From positions 4,578,913-4,642,912 of the forward strand of contig CM040450.1 in the NCBI GenBank assembly GCA_022749755.1: 64,000 nt of DNA, given 5' to 3'. Position numbers and translations under genes: made by a program. The stretch comes from Azadirachta indica (Eukaryota > Streptophyta > Magnoliopsida > Sapindales > Meliaceae). Positions 34,098-52,149 of this stretch are shown one piece after another (the first letter of the stretch is position 1; every line of letters begins with the position of its first letter). The notes beneath the pieces are model-generated. The model was not told the DNA's origin, did not search any database, and saw only the letters and a program-made list of their open reading frames with translations.

Positions 34098-35147
34098 CAG
34101 TCTGTAATAGATAATGAAGCTCTAAAATGTATATATGCTTTCTAGCTTCTTGTTGTATTTGACTCGCACTACTGAAGTTAATATGCCAAAATTGCTTGTT
34201 TCTGTGTACTCCAATAAAATTGTAACATAATTTCATCTAGATTTTGCCTATTTTAGCCAACATAATCTCGCCTGCATGAGTTTGATCTTTTTAGTTCACC
34301 ATCTGTGTAGGCACAACATTTATGTGTTATTTGATTTATAATGTTTCAAATTTTCATATTCTTTGTGAGAGTTATTTCTATGATGCTCGAATGACGTTAT
34401 TTCCCAGATGAACACTGCTTTTATTTTATCATATCTCCTACGGCTGACTGCCTCTTGCTGCGAAGGGTTGTTAGTTGTGAATGGCATAATCAGTTTCAAA
34501 GTGCAATTTTATGTCATGCTCAATAGTTTTCCATATCTGACAACTTTTTATTTGATTTATGCATTTCTTATTTATTTCGGAATGGTTGTATTCATGAGCT
34601 GTGTGACAGTTTTCATGCACACACTCGGCAATTCTTGTTACTCTCGTCTTTGATATTCACGATTCACTTAGCTTACTTCCGAGAAAAACCAATTCTAAAA
34701 TCTTGAGCTGAAAAATAATCTGCAGTGCTACTAATCAGTAGTTATATCGCCTGTTAGAGATTTCAAGGGTTGTGTGACTAATAACCAGTCAAGCTTTTAT
34801 CCATTATGTAGCTCCTATTCAAACAAAGAGATGAAATTAAAAGGAGAAAAAGCCAAACCATTTGTTGGTGGTTGATGTAATACGTGACATGTGACATGCA
34901 CACCTGAACTGCTGTTTACCCTCCCCACTCAACCAAAACAATCAAATTTGATACGCTATGATTAAAAGAGACCAAAAAAAAAAAAAAAAAAAAAAGGTTC
35001 TCTTCTTTCACGAGTAATCAGGTTCAGGCACACCAAAAACCCCCAAAAAAAAAAAAAACATAATAAGTTAAGAAAATGGTGAAAGATGATACAAGAGCAC
35101 TCAAAAAAAAAATTTGCTAGTCCGGATCCATGTAGGATCTGTCAAGA
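34098..35147. other. Convergent 3' regions of FHL and laccase 3
   Basis: About 1 kb between two genes reading towards each other, so both 3' UTRs lie here. A 23-base A run (34974-34996) and a second A run near 35046-35058 lie close to the laccase 3' end. The plus frame at 34408-34653 is hydrophobic but unsupported. Confidence 0.5.
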
Positions 35148-37415
35148 TCAACACTTGGGCAGATCAGACGGTGGGGGTGGTAACTTCTGATTCGGCTGTG
35201 GCCCATCCAATACTATCCATGCCATCCTCAATCCCCAGCTCGTGTGTACGTCTAGATGACAATGCATAAACCACACTCCTGTTTTACAACAAAAAATTTT
35301 CTTGTCATCGCAAACAATTACCTTACTGATTAATAAGATAATATAGTATTTGCTGCAATGCAATTTGTACCTGGGTTGTCTGCGAAGAAGCGAATGGCGA
35401 GCCAACCGCCGGCAGGAACACCGGCAGTATTCCTCTCCATGGGATCCACCAGATTGAAGGTTTTGGGGTCTTTGTTAGGATCATAGTTTCCAAAACCAAA
35501 TCCTACTACGAAGAAATTGAATCCATGCAGATGAAGCGGGTGGCTCTCAGCACCAAGAATGCTAGTGTCCTGCATCACAAGCTCTACGCTCGTATTAAAC
35601 GGCAAGACCGCAGTGCGCGTGCCGTTGCTCACATTAGTATTATTCGGTGGCGTCCCCGTATAATTAAACGGATTTGGTGGATTAACAGGAAAATCTGTAG
35701 TATAGACACCGTTATTTTGTCCCGAAAAGTAAGATTGCAGAATAGCTGTTGAAGGTAATGCAAATGACACGTTGTTAACTGAAGCTGCAAATTTAGTTCC
35801 GTTTGGTCCTTGGCAAGTTGTGTTTTTGGGACAAGGATTCGACCCAAGTCCCACAGTGAAGAAGAATTTCCTGTCAACTTTTTGCGGAACATTGGCAGGA
35901 TATTTAGCACTAGCCAAGCTCCGAAATTTCCTGGTGAAGTTTGCGACAAAGCTGGTCGCATTTATGGGAGGGAGAGTTGGTTTGTACACAGGAAGCTTTG
36001 ATGATGATATTGAGTGATTAGATGGGTGCTTGTATTCAAGGATTCCGGCTGTTGTGGAGTTGTCGAATGCGCCCATCCCAGTGAAGTAAGGTCTTGCCTG
36101 CATGAAGAATGTGGCGTTGGGAAAATAAGGCTTGGTTTTCAGAAGAACGTTTGTGGTTTGGCCGGGAGTGATGAGGATCTTGTCTGCATCGAAAGGTTTG
36201 ACGTAAACGGCGTCGCCTTCAACCACCGTGAGGCTGTGATTCGCGATGCTAAAGAAAAGCTCGTCGTTGAGTGCAGCGTTGATTAGTCTTAGCAGATAGG
36301 TCTTTCCTGGCTTCACCTTCAGCTTGTATGTATCTGCAATTAGAATTAGGCCATATTAATCAATTCAAATTAAGTCTTGCTCAACTTTAATTATCTTTAA
36401 ATTCCAACAATGCCCCTGGACGCGGAAGAGTGAAGACTTAATGAGATTTTTTTACCTTTAGAAGAACAATTGTAGAGTGGCCCTGGAAGACCATTGATGG
36501 TATAAGCATCTGAAACATTTGGTCCTGCTCCAGTCTGTAGAGCTTGACTGATAATAGCTTCCGGGTCTACGTTGAACCACTCTCCTGCAGTCCCAGATAT
36601 CATTAATGCATGATTTTACATATTTACATCAGAATTTCAAAGTCGAAGTAGCTAAAATGTTGCTTATTACCAAAGATTATAGGGATTTCCTTGTGGGGTT
36701 TTCCAAATGGGTAAGATTCATTCCTCTTAGGGAGAATGATGATGGGTCCATACACAGATGACCTTAACCATGAAATATGAGCATGCCATAAAAGTGTTCC
36801 TCTCTGTCCTGTAATTGTAAAATTATATGTGTATGATTGGCCAGTTTGTATAGGACATTGTGTTATGTAAGCTGGTCCATCTGCCCAACCGCTTGTAAGC
36901 TGCCTAACCCCATGCCTGTATTATTAATTCTCATACAAAACAAACACGTACACGCACAATGTCAGGTAATATTAACTAAAAACAGTGAAATGAACTTGCA
37001 TTTTCATGATAGTATTCATACCAATGAATGGTGATATTGTTTGATACATGATTAACCACTTTAACGATGACACGATCGCCTTCTCGTGCAACAAGACGAG
37101 GCCCTGGGAACTGTCCATTGACACTGATAATGCTTCTTGTGTGACACAATCTTGTCACATTGTGGTACTTAATCTTAATTACATCGAACAACGCACACAG
37201 TTAGAACAGCAAAACATAATAATGATAATTTAAAAAAATGAGAAAATAAAACACAAAATTTGCTGGTAGAAGTAGTATAAGCAGCAACGACGTACATTGA
37301 ATGTATAATGCCTTGTTACACCTGCTGCAAACTCCGGCAACAGCGATAGAAAACAAAAGCCAAAAAGCAGAACCACCATTGAAGAAGCAATAGAAGGAAG
37401 ATGAGAAGCACCCAT
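35148..37415 (-). CDS. LAC17: Laccase 3, intact LAC17-type multicopper oxidase
   Basis: Reading the minus strand, exons are 37415-37296, 37173-37022, 36915-36671, 36584-36456, 36333-35371 and 35278-35148 (lengths 120/152/245/129/963/131); 579 residues. Signal peptide [20 protein letters not shown] ... EFAAG. Copper ligand motifs HWYE/HWHG-type at the exon 2/3 junction (HW|HGVRQ), [16 protein letters not shown] and [13 protein letters not shown] are present, and the chain ends with the family-typical [10 protein letters not shown]. It is expected to be secreted and to oxidise lignin precursors. This copy has the same exon structure as the two plus-strand laccases but is inverted and separated from them by PAT16 and FHL. 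It is the only one of the three without a frame break. The exon 2 acceptor (gtaattaag) has a weak pyrimidine tract and was placed by homology. Confidence 0.94.
36264..36284 (-). promoter_or_regulatory. miR397 target site in laccase 3
   Basis: The minus-strand 21-mer at the start of exon 5 pairs with miR397 except at miRNA nucleotides 21 and 3. This is the best-paired central region of the three copies. Confidence 0.72.
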
Positions 37416-37444
37416 TATTAATGTTGCTCTCTATGTTTCTCTTG

Positions 37445-37504
37445 GTTTGGTAAGTGCTGAGAGCAGGGATTGCTGTGGCGATTAATATAAAGGGACGATT
37501 AGGT
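37445..37504 (-). promoter_or_regulatory. Laccase 3 upstream SMRE-type elements
   Basis: On the minus strand ACCTAAT (37504-37498) and ACCAAAC (37451-37445) fit the secondary-wall MYB element, with a TTTATATTAA-like TATA region between them (about 37480-37490). The first is about 85 bp upstream of the ATG. The 14-mer shared by laccases 1 and 2 was not seen here. Confidence 0.5.
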
Positions 37505-39018
37505 AACTAGATTTAGCATAAAATCTTAATATTAAAAATGGAGTTTAATTTCATGGATTTCCACGTAAAAGGTTTTAGATGGTCAACTTTGTCTGCTCTG
37601 GTTTAATTGCTTTGTTTTTGGTCGAGCTTAATTTTAGAGTGTTGATAAAGTAAGTTTGTTCCCTAACCCTCTAAGTTAATTTTGATTACCAGGATGACCC
37701 TTTCATTTTAATAACTCAATTAAGTTACATTAATTATATTATATTATATCATTTTATACCAAAAAACAAATTAAGCAGTTTAGAATTACCAAAATGTCCA
37801 ATAAAGAATTCAATTATGAGGTAAAATAAAAATTAGGAGGATGTCAACTACTGGGGCCGAGAGACTCCTTAGAAGCAAACATTTAAGACAGTAAAAGTGC
37901 TTTTAATTGCTTTACAATCATGAAAAAACACAAATCAAACAGAAAAAAGAAAAAAAATACAGTAATTTCACAGTTTTTCAGTAATGGTTTGACAAAATTG
38001 AAATGTTATTAGAAGATGAATTATGACCTCCTTTCTACTCTGATATTGGTAGTCATTCTGACTTATTACTGCTGATCATTTATACCTACCTGCATTAATT
38101 GTTTATTACTTTTAGGTCGACCTTTTTCTCCAAAACAGCTATTTTTGATGAAGGAACTTCTGTAACTATGATCCTTGAAAAATATGCCTCTATGCAAAGC
38201 AAACCCCGAAAACATTTGTCCTTCAGGGCAATTCTCCCGGAAAATTCAGCTGTCTCTTTTTTTCTTTTCTTGGACTACTCATACACTTGTGACATCAAAT
38301 CAAATCAAATAAGATCGGCTTTCATTCGAATTCAGGATATGTTTTGAATTAAATCGTTACAATTTTTAGTTAAAACAAAAAAAAAAAGCGGTATCATTCA
38401 ATAAAAATATGCAATATATTTTATATATTCTTCTCTTACTACTATCATCTCATCTATACTCTATTAATGTTCAAGTGAATATAGATAATAAACATTGATT
38501 ACATAGATATATAGATGACATATATGTCAGTCCTTTTTAACACTTTTTTAACAAATTCAACGTTGCAGAATGAATTCCTTATTCATTAAAGATAAGTGAA
38601 TAGATGGTCTATAAACATTAGTAATTTAGTGAATATATACCAAAAATTTTAGTTTCTATAATCTTAAAACTGAGTAAAAAAGGACTTCCTCTTTAAACAC
38701 AAACATAAATTCTAAAATTAGTGTTAGCATCTGTGGTTCCTGGAAAGAATTTTTACTCGTTGAAATTTGAAGAAACTATTACGGATTATGAGACTCTAAA
38801 TGTTTACTAAAATTTGTGGAAGTAGTTGCAGATTTGACAACCATTTTACCGTACATTTTAGGTAGTTGAAGTTCCTCTCTACTTACTTCCCTTAATATTA
38901 ACTCATTTTAAACCCTCCACTCCCCCTCTCCCAACTATTTTGTCTTTCAAATGAAGTAAAATTAATATTTCACACAACTAGCTATCATATTTATTACATG
39001 ATTTTCATGCAAGCAAGC

Positions 39019-39057
<39 letters not shown>

Positions 39058-39074
39058 ACAACAACAACAACAAC

Positions 39075-39115
<41 letters not shown>

Positions 39116-40118
39116 TTATTATTATTATTATTATTATAAGTTTTACGTCCATTCTTTGTTCCCTTTAATCATTTCGAGGTGTCTTGCATAAGACTAATTA
39201 CAAATCCCATTAGGCAGAAGAAAGCTTCAGAAATCAGACTCGAACCAGAGGAAGATCCTGTACAGATGAGTTCGAAGACAACCGTTGTTTCTGTTTTTAA
39301 ATTAATTCAATCTTTGTTGTTTTCCACCACCAAGAACGATGTGCCATCTGATTGTCATGATGATGATGACTGATATCTGCTTATTGAGATGAGAGATGTA
39401 TTAGCAAAATGGAATGAAGAATGTTAAGATATCGTTTTTCTAAGGCTTTGATCAAACCATCTCAACTGCTCATGTACTTTGGAAATTCTTGTAATTGATT
39501 GGTCAATACTTAAAAGCAAATAATAATATTGGTCGATTGACACAATTTTTCTTATTTCTAATGAATGAAAACTTTTTTTTTAATCGATTAAGTATTCCTT
39601 AATGCATACTCTAACATTACCTTTGCTTGTAATATTACGTTTTTGTTTCTGTACATAATTTTGAAAAATGCTTCGTGAAAACGCTTTCAGTCATTGGAAG
39701 TTTAAATGTGGAAGAAATTGACCTCTGTATTAATAATGTTTTCATTGGATTCCACTATTTATTTTCTGACAAGATCTCGGATACTCGTCGTATCAGATTA
39801 AAGCCTGCCTATTTGCCGAGTATTTTCGTATCACAGCTGTCCCCAGCTAATGTTTTGATCAGTGGGAAAAGGAAAATCATGGCCTCACTGACAACAACGA
39901 AGGAATCTCGCGACAATTTCAAAAGACTAAAACACACGCAACAAAGAAAACAAAAACTGAAACCGAAAAAAAAAAAAAAACGATTCTATTGCAAAGGAGA
40001 GAAATGAATTAATCTTTGAATAACCAATTGCTTCCCATCTGAGTCTAAGCTAAAAGATTATTCTAACACCACTACGAATATTTACAATAAAGAAAAAAAC
40101 AGACAACGGAAACAAGTA
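37505..40118. other. Intergenic region between laccase 3 and the SMR gene
   Basis: About 2.6 kb without a supported gene. It contains simple-sequence arrays at 39024-39138, described separately. The frame at 39179-39373 starts with GTG and the frame at 39675-40007 is Lys-rich low complexity at its end; neither resembles a known protein. The SMR 3' UTR lies at the right end. Confidence 0.5.
39024..39138. repeat. Compound microsatellite (TA)n-(CAA)n-(TAA)n-(TTA)n
   Basis: (TA)n at 39024-39049, (CAA)n from about 39059, (AAT)n from about 39074 to 39111, then (ATT)n at about 39115-39137. The last two arrays are reverse complements separated by a few A residues, so single strands can fold into an AAT/ATT hairpin. 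Confidence 0.9.
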
Positions 40119-40307
40119 CTAAGCGCAAGCTTCCCGTCTGAGGGGCATGGCGAAGAAAGCGTCAAAATCAGGCGACTGGAAAAAACCATTCTTTGGCGGT
40201 TCTCGTTTCTTGGGGCCGACGGATTTCTTCTTGGGGGGCGGTGGACAAACGGAGGAAACCGGGATGATTTTGTGCTTCGGAGTCGTACAACCCTCGTCTT
40301 CTTCCAT
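40119..40307 (-). CDS. SMR4: SIAMESE-RELATED cyclin-dependent kinase inhibitor (SMR4-like)
   Basis: Single exon, 62 residues, ATG at 40307-40305. It starts [20 protein letters not shown], then CPPPPKKK, a basic stretch [17 protein letters not shown], and ends [12 protein letters not shown]. The TPK...IP...CPPxPKK block and the C-terminal FFxxxxRR motif define plant SMR inhibitors; the latter resembles the cyclin-binding end of KRP proteins. SMR proteins bind CDK-cyclin complexes, slow division and promote endoreduplication in the nucleus. Short length and position between FHL and the HAD gene match Arabidopsis SMR4 (At5g02220). The upstream region carries a TATA box and two E2F sites. Confidence 0.9.
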   Translation of the reverse strand: MEEDEGCTTPKHKIIPVSSVCPPPPKKKSVGPKKREPPKNGFFQSPDFDAFFAMPLRREACA

Positions 40308-40407
40308 TTTCAGCCGACAGTCCGATCACGCGATCAAGATGATGATCTGCAAAGCGGAGATTCTGGAGAGACTGTAAAAACAGGAATCGGAGAGACTCAG
40401 AGAGAGT

Positions 40408-40415
40408 TATATAGA
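40408..40415 (-). promoter_or_regulatory. TATA box of the SMR gene
   Basis: On the minus strand CTATATAAC lies about 100 bp upstream of the ATG, followed by a CT/AG-rich leader. This implies a transcription start near 40375-40385. Confidence 0.6.
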
Positions 40416-40666
40416 AGGGGGTTTTGAAATTTTGAAATTTTGAAAATTTGGGGGGAAGAGTGGGAAAAATGGGGAAATGGGGAAATGTGACTGTGTTCGT
40501 GTAGAAGATGAGGCGGTGGGCTAGACGTTATTTTAGGATCGTGTGGTGACGGTCCGTGACAGCTGGGTGAGGATTTTGTTTGGATACGTGGCGGTTTATG
40601 AGCGGTTGATTCTGTATACGTAATTAGACGCAGGGCCCACGTTCAACGCGATGTTCAAATGTGGCG

Positions 40667-40696
40667 GCGCCAAACGGTCGGTGTTTGCGCGGGAAA
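40667..40696 (-). promoter_or_regulatory. Two E2F/DP consensus sites upstream of the SMR gene
   Basis: On the minus strand TTTCCCGC (40696-40689) and TTTGGCGC (40674-40667) both fit the plant E2F consensus TTTSSCGC, spaced by 14 bases, with an AACGG MYB3R-like core between (40673-40677). They lie about 360-390 bp upstream of the ATG and about 250-280 bp above the TATA box. Confidence 0.65.
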
Positions 40697-42775
40697 ATTA
40701 TTGGGCTTGAATCTTGACGGACTTTTTTCTTGGACCAAAATAATGGCTCATTAAACCTAGTTTTTTAATCAGCTCCATTCTTTTATCTTAACGCACCCCT
40801 GTCCACTTCTTCTCTCACCCACAAATATGAAAATGCAAGCCAAGCCCATATCGAAGAAAAATCTAGAGATTATTTTAAAAATAGGAATATAGTAAGATAT
40901 TAATTTGTATTTATACGTAAAACTGATGTACAAAAAAAATTAATTAAAGACATCCCATGACATAGGGTCCCACACAGCCCTGATCCATTTGTTTAAGCCT
41001 ACGAGATGGATTGGTTGCACCGTCATTTGCTTTCCGGGATCTAAAATCTATATTCGGTTTCTCTTCGTTGGCTCGCAAAGACGGGGACAGATCGTTAAAC
41101 CGCTCCATTCTCCGCACGTGAAACTAAACACGAGAACGAGCCCACACCATGACACGTGTCACGAAATCACAGGCATGTTGACCCCACCTAATAAAGGGTT
41201 GACTTTTGAGAAAACGTCCATACGGATTTGGTCTTTAAACATCTTCCGCTAGGCGACGCAGCTTGCTGCTAAAACTAAGCCCACTTCTGACAGTCAACCA
41301 TCGCCAGCCGTTGTCTTCACCTTCGTTTTAGGGCCATCGGTGGGTTTTCTAGGATTCAACAAGTCAAACCCCACTTACAAACAAAACTTCCCTCACTTTG
41401 AAGCAACCACTTAACACCTTCTTCCTCTCCAAGAAGATAACTTTCCAAAATGTCAAATGGGTTAATGCCTCAGATTTTTGTTGTCCATTTCTGCACATGC
41501 ATTTCATCTCTCTTTCGATCCATTCTTGCCCTCAAAAATTTGACCCATGTATTATTATTTCATAGAAAAATACGATTAAGTAAATGTTGTTATTTACGAG
41601 ATGTCATATAATCACCATATCTCTATAAGATTATAAAATATGTGATTAGATGATAATTATAAATGTATATTGGTGATTTATTTGGTGGAATCTTTGTTCA
41701 TTTTTGTTAATTGATAAAGTAAGTAGATGAGAATTGTGAAGATAATATCATGATCATGACAACTATGCATGATTTCTTTTAATAGCTTATTATCTTCTTT
41801 TTTTTTCCCAGCAAATTCTGGATTTTTTTTCATGCTTGTTTAGGAGAAGCTTTTTGTCAAAATTTAGCAGGAAAATGCAGTTGGGTATTGTCTATAATAC
41901 CCAAAATCTTTTCTTGACTCTTATGTATGCCTAAATGTTGAGCAATTGTATGTGTGTGTGTGTGTGTATATATTAATAAATCCTACAACTGCAGCCACAC
42001 CACACCAAATATTCACATAATCTTTCAATTAATACCCATGCATTCAACTAATAATGCGTGCTCTCAAGTCTCAACTGCCTTCTTAAGAATATAATTTAGA
42101 AGAGAATGAAGCCTATAGCTAGCTAGCTGCCCACATATGGACTTGAAAAATAATTTATAAGCATATTTTTATACATTCTTTAGTGGTTGACTCTAGCTTT
42201 AATTAGTTGAAATGGGGTCACGAGTCAGATAGATTTGGTCCACCTTTGATACTACAATCCCATCAAAAACGACGTAAAAAGACAAAATCAACACCAAACA
42301 ATACTCCAACACGACAAATTAAACTGAGAGATAACTACTGAAAAAACGTAATAATTAAAGGGTTTTATGAAAACCCATTTCGAAAATTGTTTCTTCTGCG
42401 TGAATATAGATGCTAGATGCTGTGAATATGTCAATTACCCCGTCATGCAGAGCGAAAAACCTTTGTGTACATCAGAAATAATGAAGGTGGTGCCCAGTGT
42501 TACAGTTAACCTAAGATGTAAACGTTGACAATGATAAAAAGTCAAAGAGGATAACTTATTGGACATTTGCTTCTTAGGCAATAGCACAGTAAGTACTACT
42601 GCTCTTTAATTTATTGTGAAGAGAGAACACACGTAGACGTCACAACTTCCTCTTCATCTGCTCCACTCTCTCTTCGTTTCTTATTTTACTCCTTATCACT
42701 TCAAAACCTCTCCTCACCCTTCAGCAAGCTATTTCATCTTCTTTTAATTTAACACCTAATGCAGAATTCGGTATA
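40697..42775. other. Intergenic region between SMR4 and WRKY49, with a G-box/W-box cluster
   Basis: About 2 kb between divergent genes. The stretch 41000-41450 is less AT-rich and holds two CACGTG G-boxes and four W-boxes (see separate entry). It is followed by a small ATG frame of about 54 codons starting near 41450 that I cannot assign. Two further W-box words are at 42187-42192 and 42540-42545, nearer the WRKY gene. Otherwise no gene is visible. Confidence 0.5.
41115..41367. promoter_or_regulatory. Cluster of two G-boxes and four W-boxes
   Basis: CACGTG at 41115-41120 and inside the perfect 12-base palindrome TGACACGTGTCA at 41150-41161. TTGACC at 41178-41183, TTGACT at 41199-41204, and AGTCAA (minus-strand TTGACT) at 41292-41297 and 41362-41367. 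W-boxes bind WRKY factors and G-boxes bind bZIP/bHLH factors. The cluster lies about 0.8-1 kb from the SMR ATG and 1.4-1.7 kb from the WRKY ATG, so its target is open. Confidence 0.5.
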
Positions 42776-44307
42776 ATGGAGAAAGAGAAGGATTCTTGGT
42801 TTGAAGATGAGCTTGTGAGGGAGCTTCTGGATGATGAAAATCCTTTGTTTTTGCTACCGAAGGAGACAACTGAAGCCAAGTCCAGTCCTTCAAATGAAGA
42901 TCAGGTTGTGAACAGGGTCACTTCCGCAATGTATTCGGGGCCAACCATTGAAGATATTGAGAATGCTTTATCTGTGACAACCGGAAAAGAACAATATTCC
43001 CAAGCAATTTCACAGGCCAGGTTTGCTTAATTAAACTCTCAGCCTTTGGATGTACGTATGTATGTTTATCTTATCTTATATTTCTTAAGACTATTTCTTA
43101 TATATTATATGTCTTGTTTTGCAGAATTTCATTATTGGAAGGGGGTTTCAGCAAGATTGAGCATAAGTATACTCTCAAAATCAAGAGCTGCGGCAATGGA
43201 ATGGCTGACGACGGATATAAATGGAGGAAATACGGACAGAAATCTATCAAGAATAGCCCCAATCCACGGTAAATATTTTTGCTCATGGCTTAGCTCATTT
43301 TCTCTCTAGTTGTTTGTCTCTTTCTCACGCATAATATAATTTTCCACTTTATTTTCAACGGACGACTATCCTTCACTCAATGCATTTAACCTAGAACTAG
43401 CAAAAGAGTCTTGTCAGATTGTCTGTTCTCTTCCCAATATCAATGAAATAACACAGAGTTAGACCCGTTTTCATTGACAAAGTCTTGGATAGAACCGGTT
43501 ATACGAGACTCTTCAATAAAATCAAATATTAACTTCAATATTTTTCTTAAAATGTTGCTTCTTGTATAGTTCTGAGTATAGCCATTGTGGTTGGAAAGTG
43601 GACATGTCCTACACTAGCAAATTTTCTATTAATTTGGACCTAGCTGGCATATAGGCTTAATTTCTTAATCACTAATGCTTAATGTCATTTTCTACCTTTA
43701 ATTAAGGCCTATTTTTGTTAATTATCATATCTTAACACAATTAATTAATTATCATAACATAATTTTCCTAAGAATCCTTCGTTTTTATGTTGCTAACAGG
43801 AGCTACTACAAGTGCACAAACCCAAGGTGCAGCGCCAAAAAACAGGTGGAGAGATCTTGCGATGACCCAGATACCCTCATCATCACATACGAAGGGCTCC
43901 ACCTTCACTTCGCTTACCCATATTTTCTTCTTAGACAACCCCAACAAGCCAGCCCACCAACGAAAAAACGCAAAAATTTTTTACCACAACTCGAAGAAAC
44001 CAAACAACAAACAGCTGGTGGGCAACAAAACCCGTCAAACTTTGATAACACCGAAGCCCCATCAGGGGCATTCGACGACTGTAGCGGCCTACGGGATCCT
44101 GCCGCAGAACAACTGAGCAGCACACAGGGGTTGCTCGAAGACGTTGTGCCTTTGATGATTCGAAATCCGTCTGGCAACAACAACAGTGTTTCTTCCAATA
44201 ATTCTTCCTGTTCGTCTTACCGTTCGCCTCCTACTTCGCCTTCTTCGCTGTCGTGGTCTCCTAGCTATAGTCTCTCGCGTTTTGATATGGGCATAAATTA
44301 TTACTAG
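42776..44307 (+). CDS. WRKY49: WRKY transcription factor, WRKY49-like (group II)
   Basis: Three exons: 42776-43020, 43125-43268, 43800-44307; 298 residues. It starts [20 protein letters not shown], an acidic N-terminal motif shared with WRKY49. The single WRKY domain reads [25 protein letters not shown] with WRKYGQK at about residue 114, followed by a C-x4-C ... HxH zinc finger (CTNPRC ... HLH). The intron splits the domain at the conserved Arg (CG|G) typical of group II. The C-terminus is Ser/Pro-rich ([20 protein letters not shown]). WRKY proteins bind TTGAC W-boxes. W-boxes lie in its own upstream region, consistent with auto- or cross-regulation. No DNA-binding residue is altered. Confidence 0.92.
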
Positions 44308-45941
44308 TATTAATTAGGTGAATTACTTTATATTTTTGTTTCTGATGTGAACTAATAATGTGGCAGTTATGAAGCAAAAGTATATGATAATTTTAGGAAT
44401 ATAAATAATTATAATGTAATCTGTATTTGATTATATATTAATCACTTGTATTGAACATTTCATGTAAAAGATTATTTTATATTTTTCTTGTAATTTGTTA
44501 CAAATATATGACGAAATGGATAACATTATGTCTTTCCCATCTTAATTAATAGTAACATATATTAATGTTTGTTTTTAAAATTTTTATTTGTTTTAGTTAT
44601 TGAGAAAAATGATTTGTAAGAGCATGTTTAAAAATATGATGTTTCATACGTGAAATGTTCGCTCCATTAAATTTTGATTATATATAAATCCTTTAAGTGA
44701 TAAAAGTAAAGATGTAGCCGGAGTTGTGATAGTCAAATTTAAATATTTTGGGCCCATTTGTGTTTCATATTAAGTTTGTTCTAATAATGTCATGTTGTAT
44801 TGAATTTTGACTTTTCTATTTCCATTTTAATTTTTTAATTATTGCAATATCACTTAATAAATTTTAGTTATTACTGAAAGTATTCATTCACATTCAAAAA
44901 AAAAAAATTAATTATTCATATTTATATGTGAATTCGTATTTTTTTTTAATTTTATAACTTGACCTATTCAAATTTTTGCATTATGTTAGACATAAAAATT
45001 TATGTACCAAAATTTTATTATAATATAGTATCTACTCAATTATTGTACACCTTTAAATACATTATTACAGCATACCTATCTATAAAATATTTGTTTAAAG
45101 TGCATTATTGCAACATACGTATGCTATCAACAATAATATCCTATTAGTCTTCAATTTTTCAAGAAATAATTGCATTAAAACAAGGTAAATGTTTTCAAAA
45201 TGGAAGTATGTTGCTAAGGTTGAGACAACTAAAGTACTGGCCCACGATCATTTTTGGAGGAATGGGCTGTAACAAAGTTGGGCTGTTCCACTAAGATAAA
45301 TGCGTTTATCTAAAATTTAATAATATAAATTTTGTCATAAATGCCCCTATCATAGTTCTCATAATTACAATCTTATTCTCCATAAAATGAAAACAATTAC
45401 ATGAAAATCATTAAGTATTATTACACACCATCATTACTCATATGCGACAAAGTTTCAACCAAAAAAAATGAAAACCGAAATTAATGAGAAAGTTTCAAAA
45501 CTATTATTTATATTTTTAATCATCTATATTTATACAAATTTAATTTTTATAAATTTGAAAAATATTTGAACTATTTTCTGTTGTTAAAACGAAATATTGT
45601 TTCTGAAAACACATTACAAATCCAACAGCTTGCTCAAGTTCAAACAAGGGTTTCGGGATCAAGCCAATCATAATGACCAAACTAACCTCATGTATAGCAA
45701 CTCTCAATGGAAACAGTTAAGGGTACATACATAATTTTAGATACGGATTTACAATTTCAGTTCGCTACCTGATTCCCAAAATCCATCTCATGTAAAATTC
45801 GTTTTCCTTTGTCCTTTTTCCCTCGCTAAAATCTGTGGAAATTGTTTTTTTTTTTTTTTAGTTCTCGGCATCCAAACAGAAGTCACAGACTTTCTAGGGC
45901 TTCCCAATCATTAATCGATTCATGTTACTATCGCAATAAAA
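44308..45941. other. Intergenic region between WRKY49 and FTSH genes
   Basis: About 1.6 kb, strongly AT-rich, no coding potential. The last 100 bases before the ATG at 45942 have a T-rich tract and are probably the FTSH promoter and 5' UTR. Confidence 0.55.

Positions 45942-52149
<6,208 letters not shown>

Noticed and set aside
39675..40007. 110-codon frame ending in a Lys-rich stretch
   Set aside because: The Lys run comes from an A tract, and the rest resembles nothing known.
40989..41252. 87-codon frame in the SMR4-WRKY49 gap
   Set aside because: No ATG start and no family resemblance; the region is better explained as regulatory DNA.
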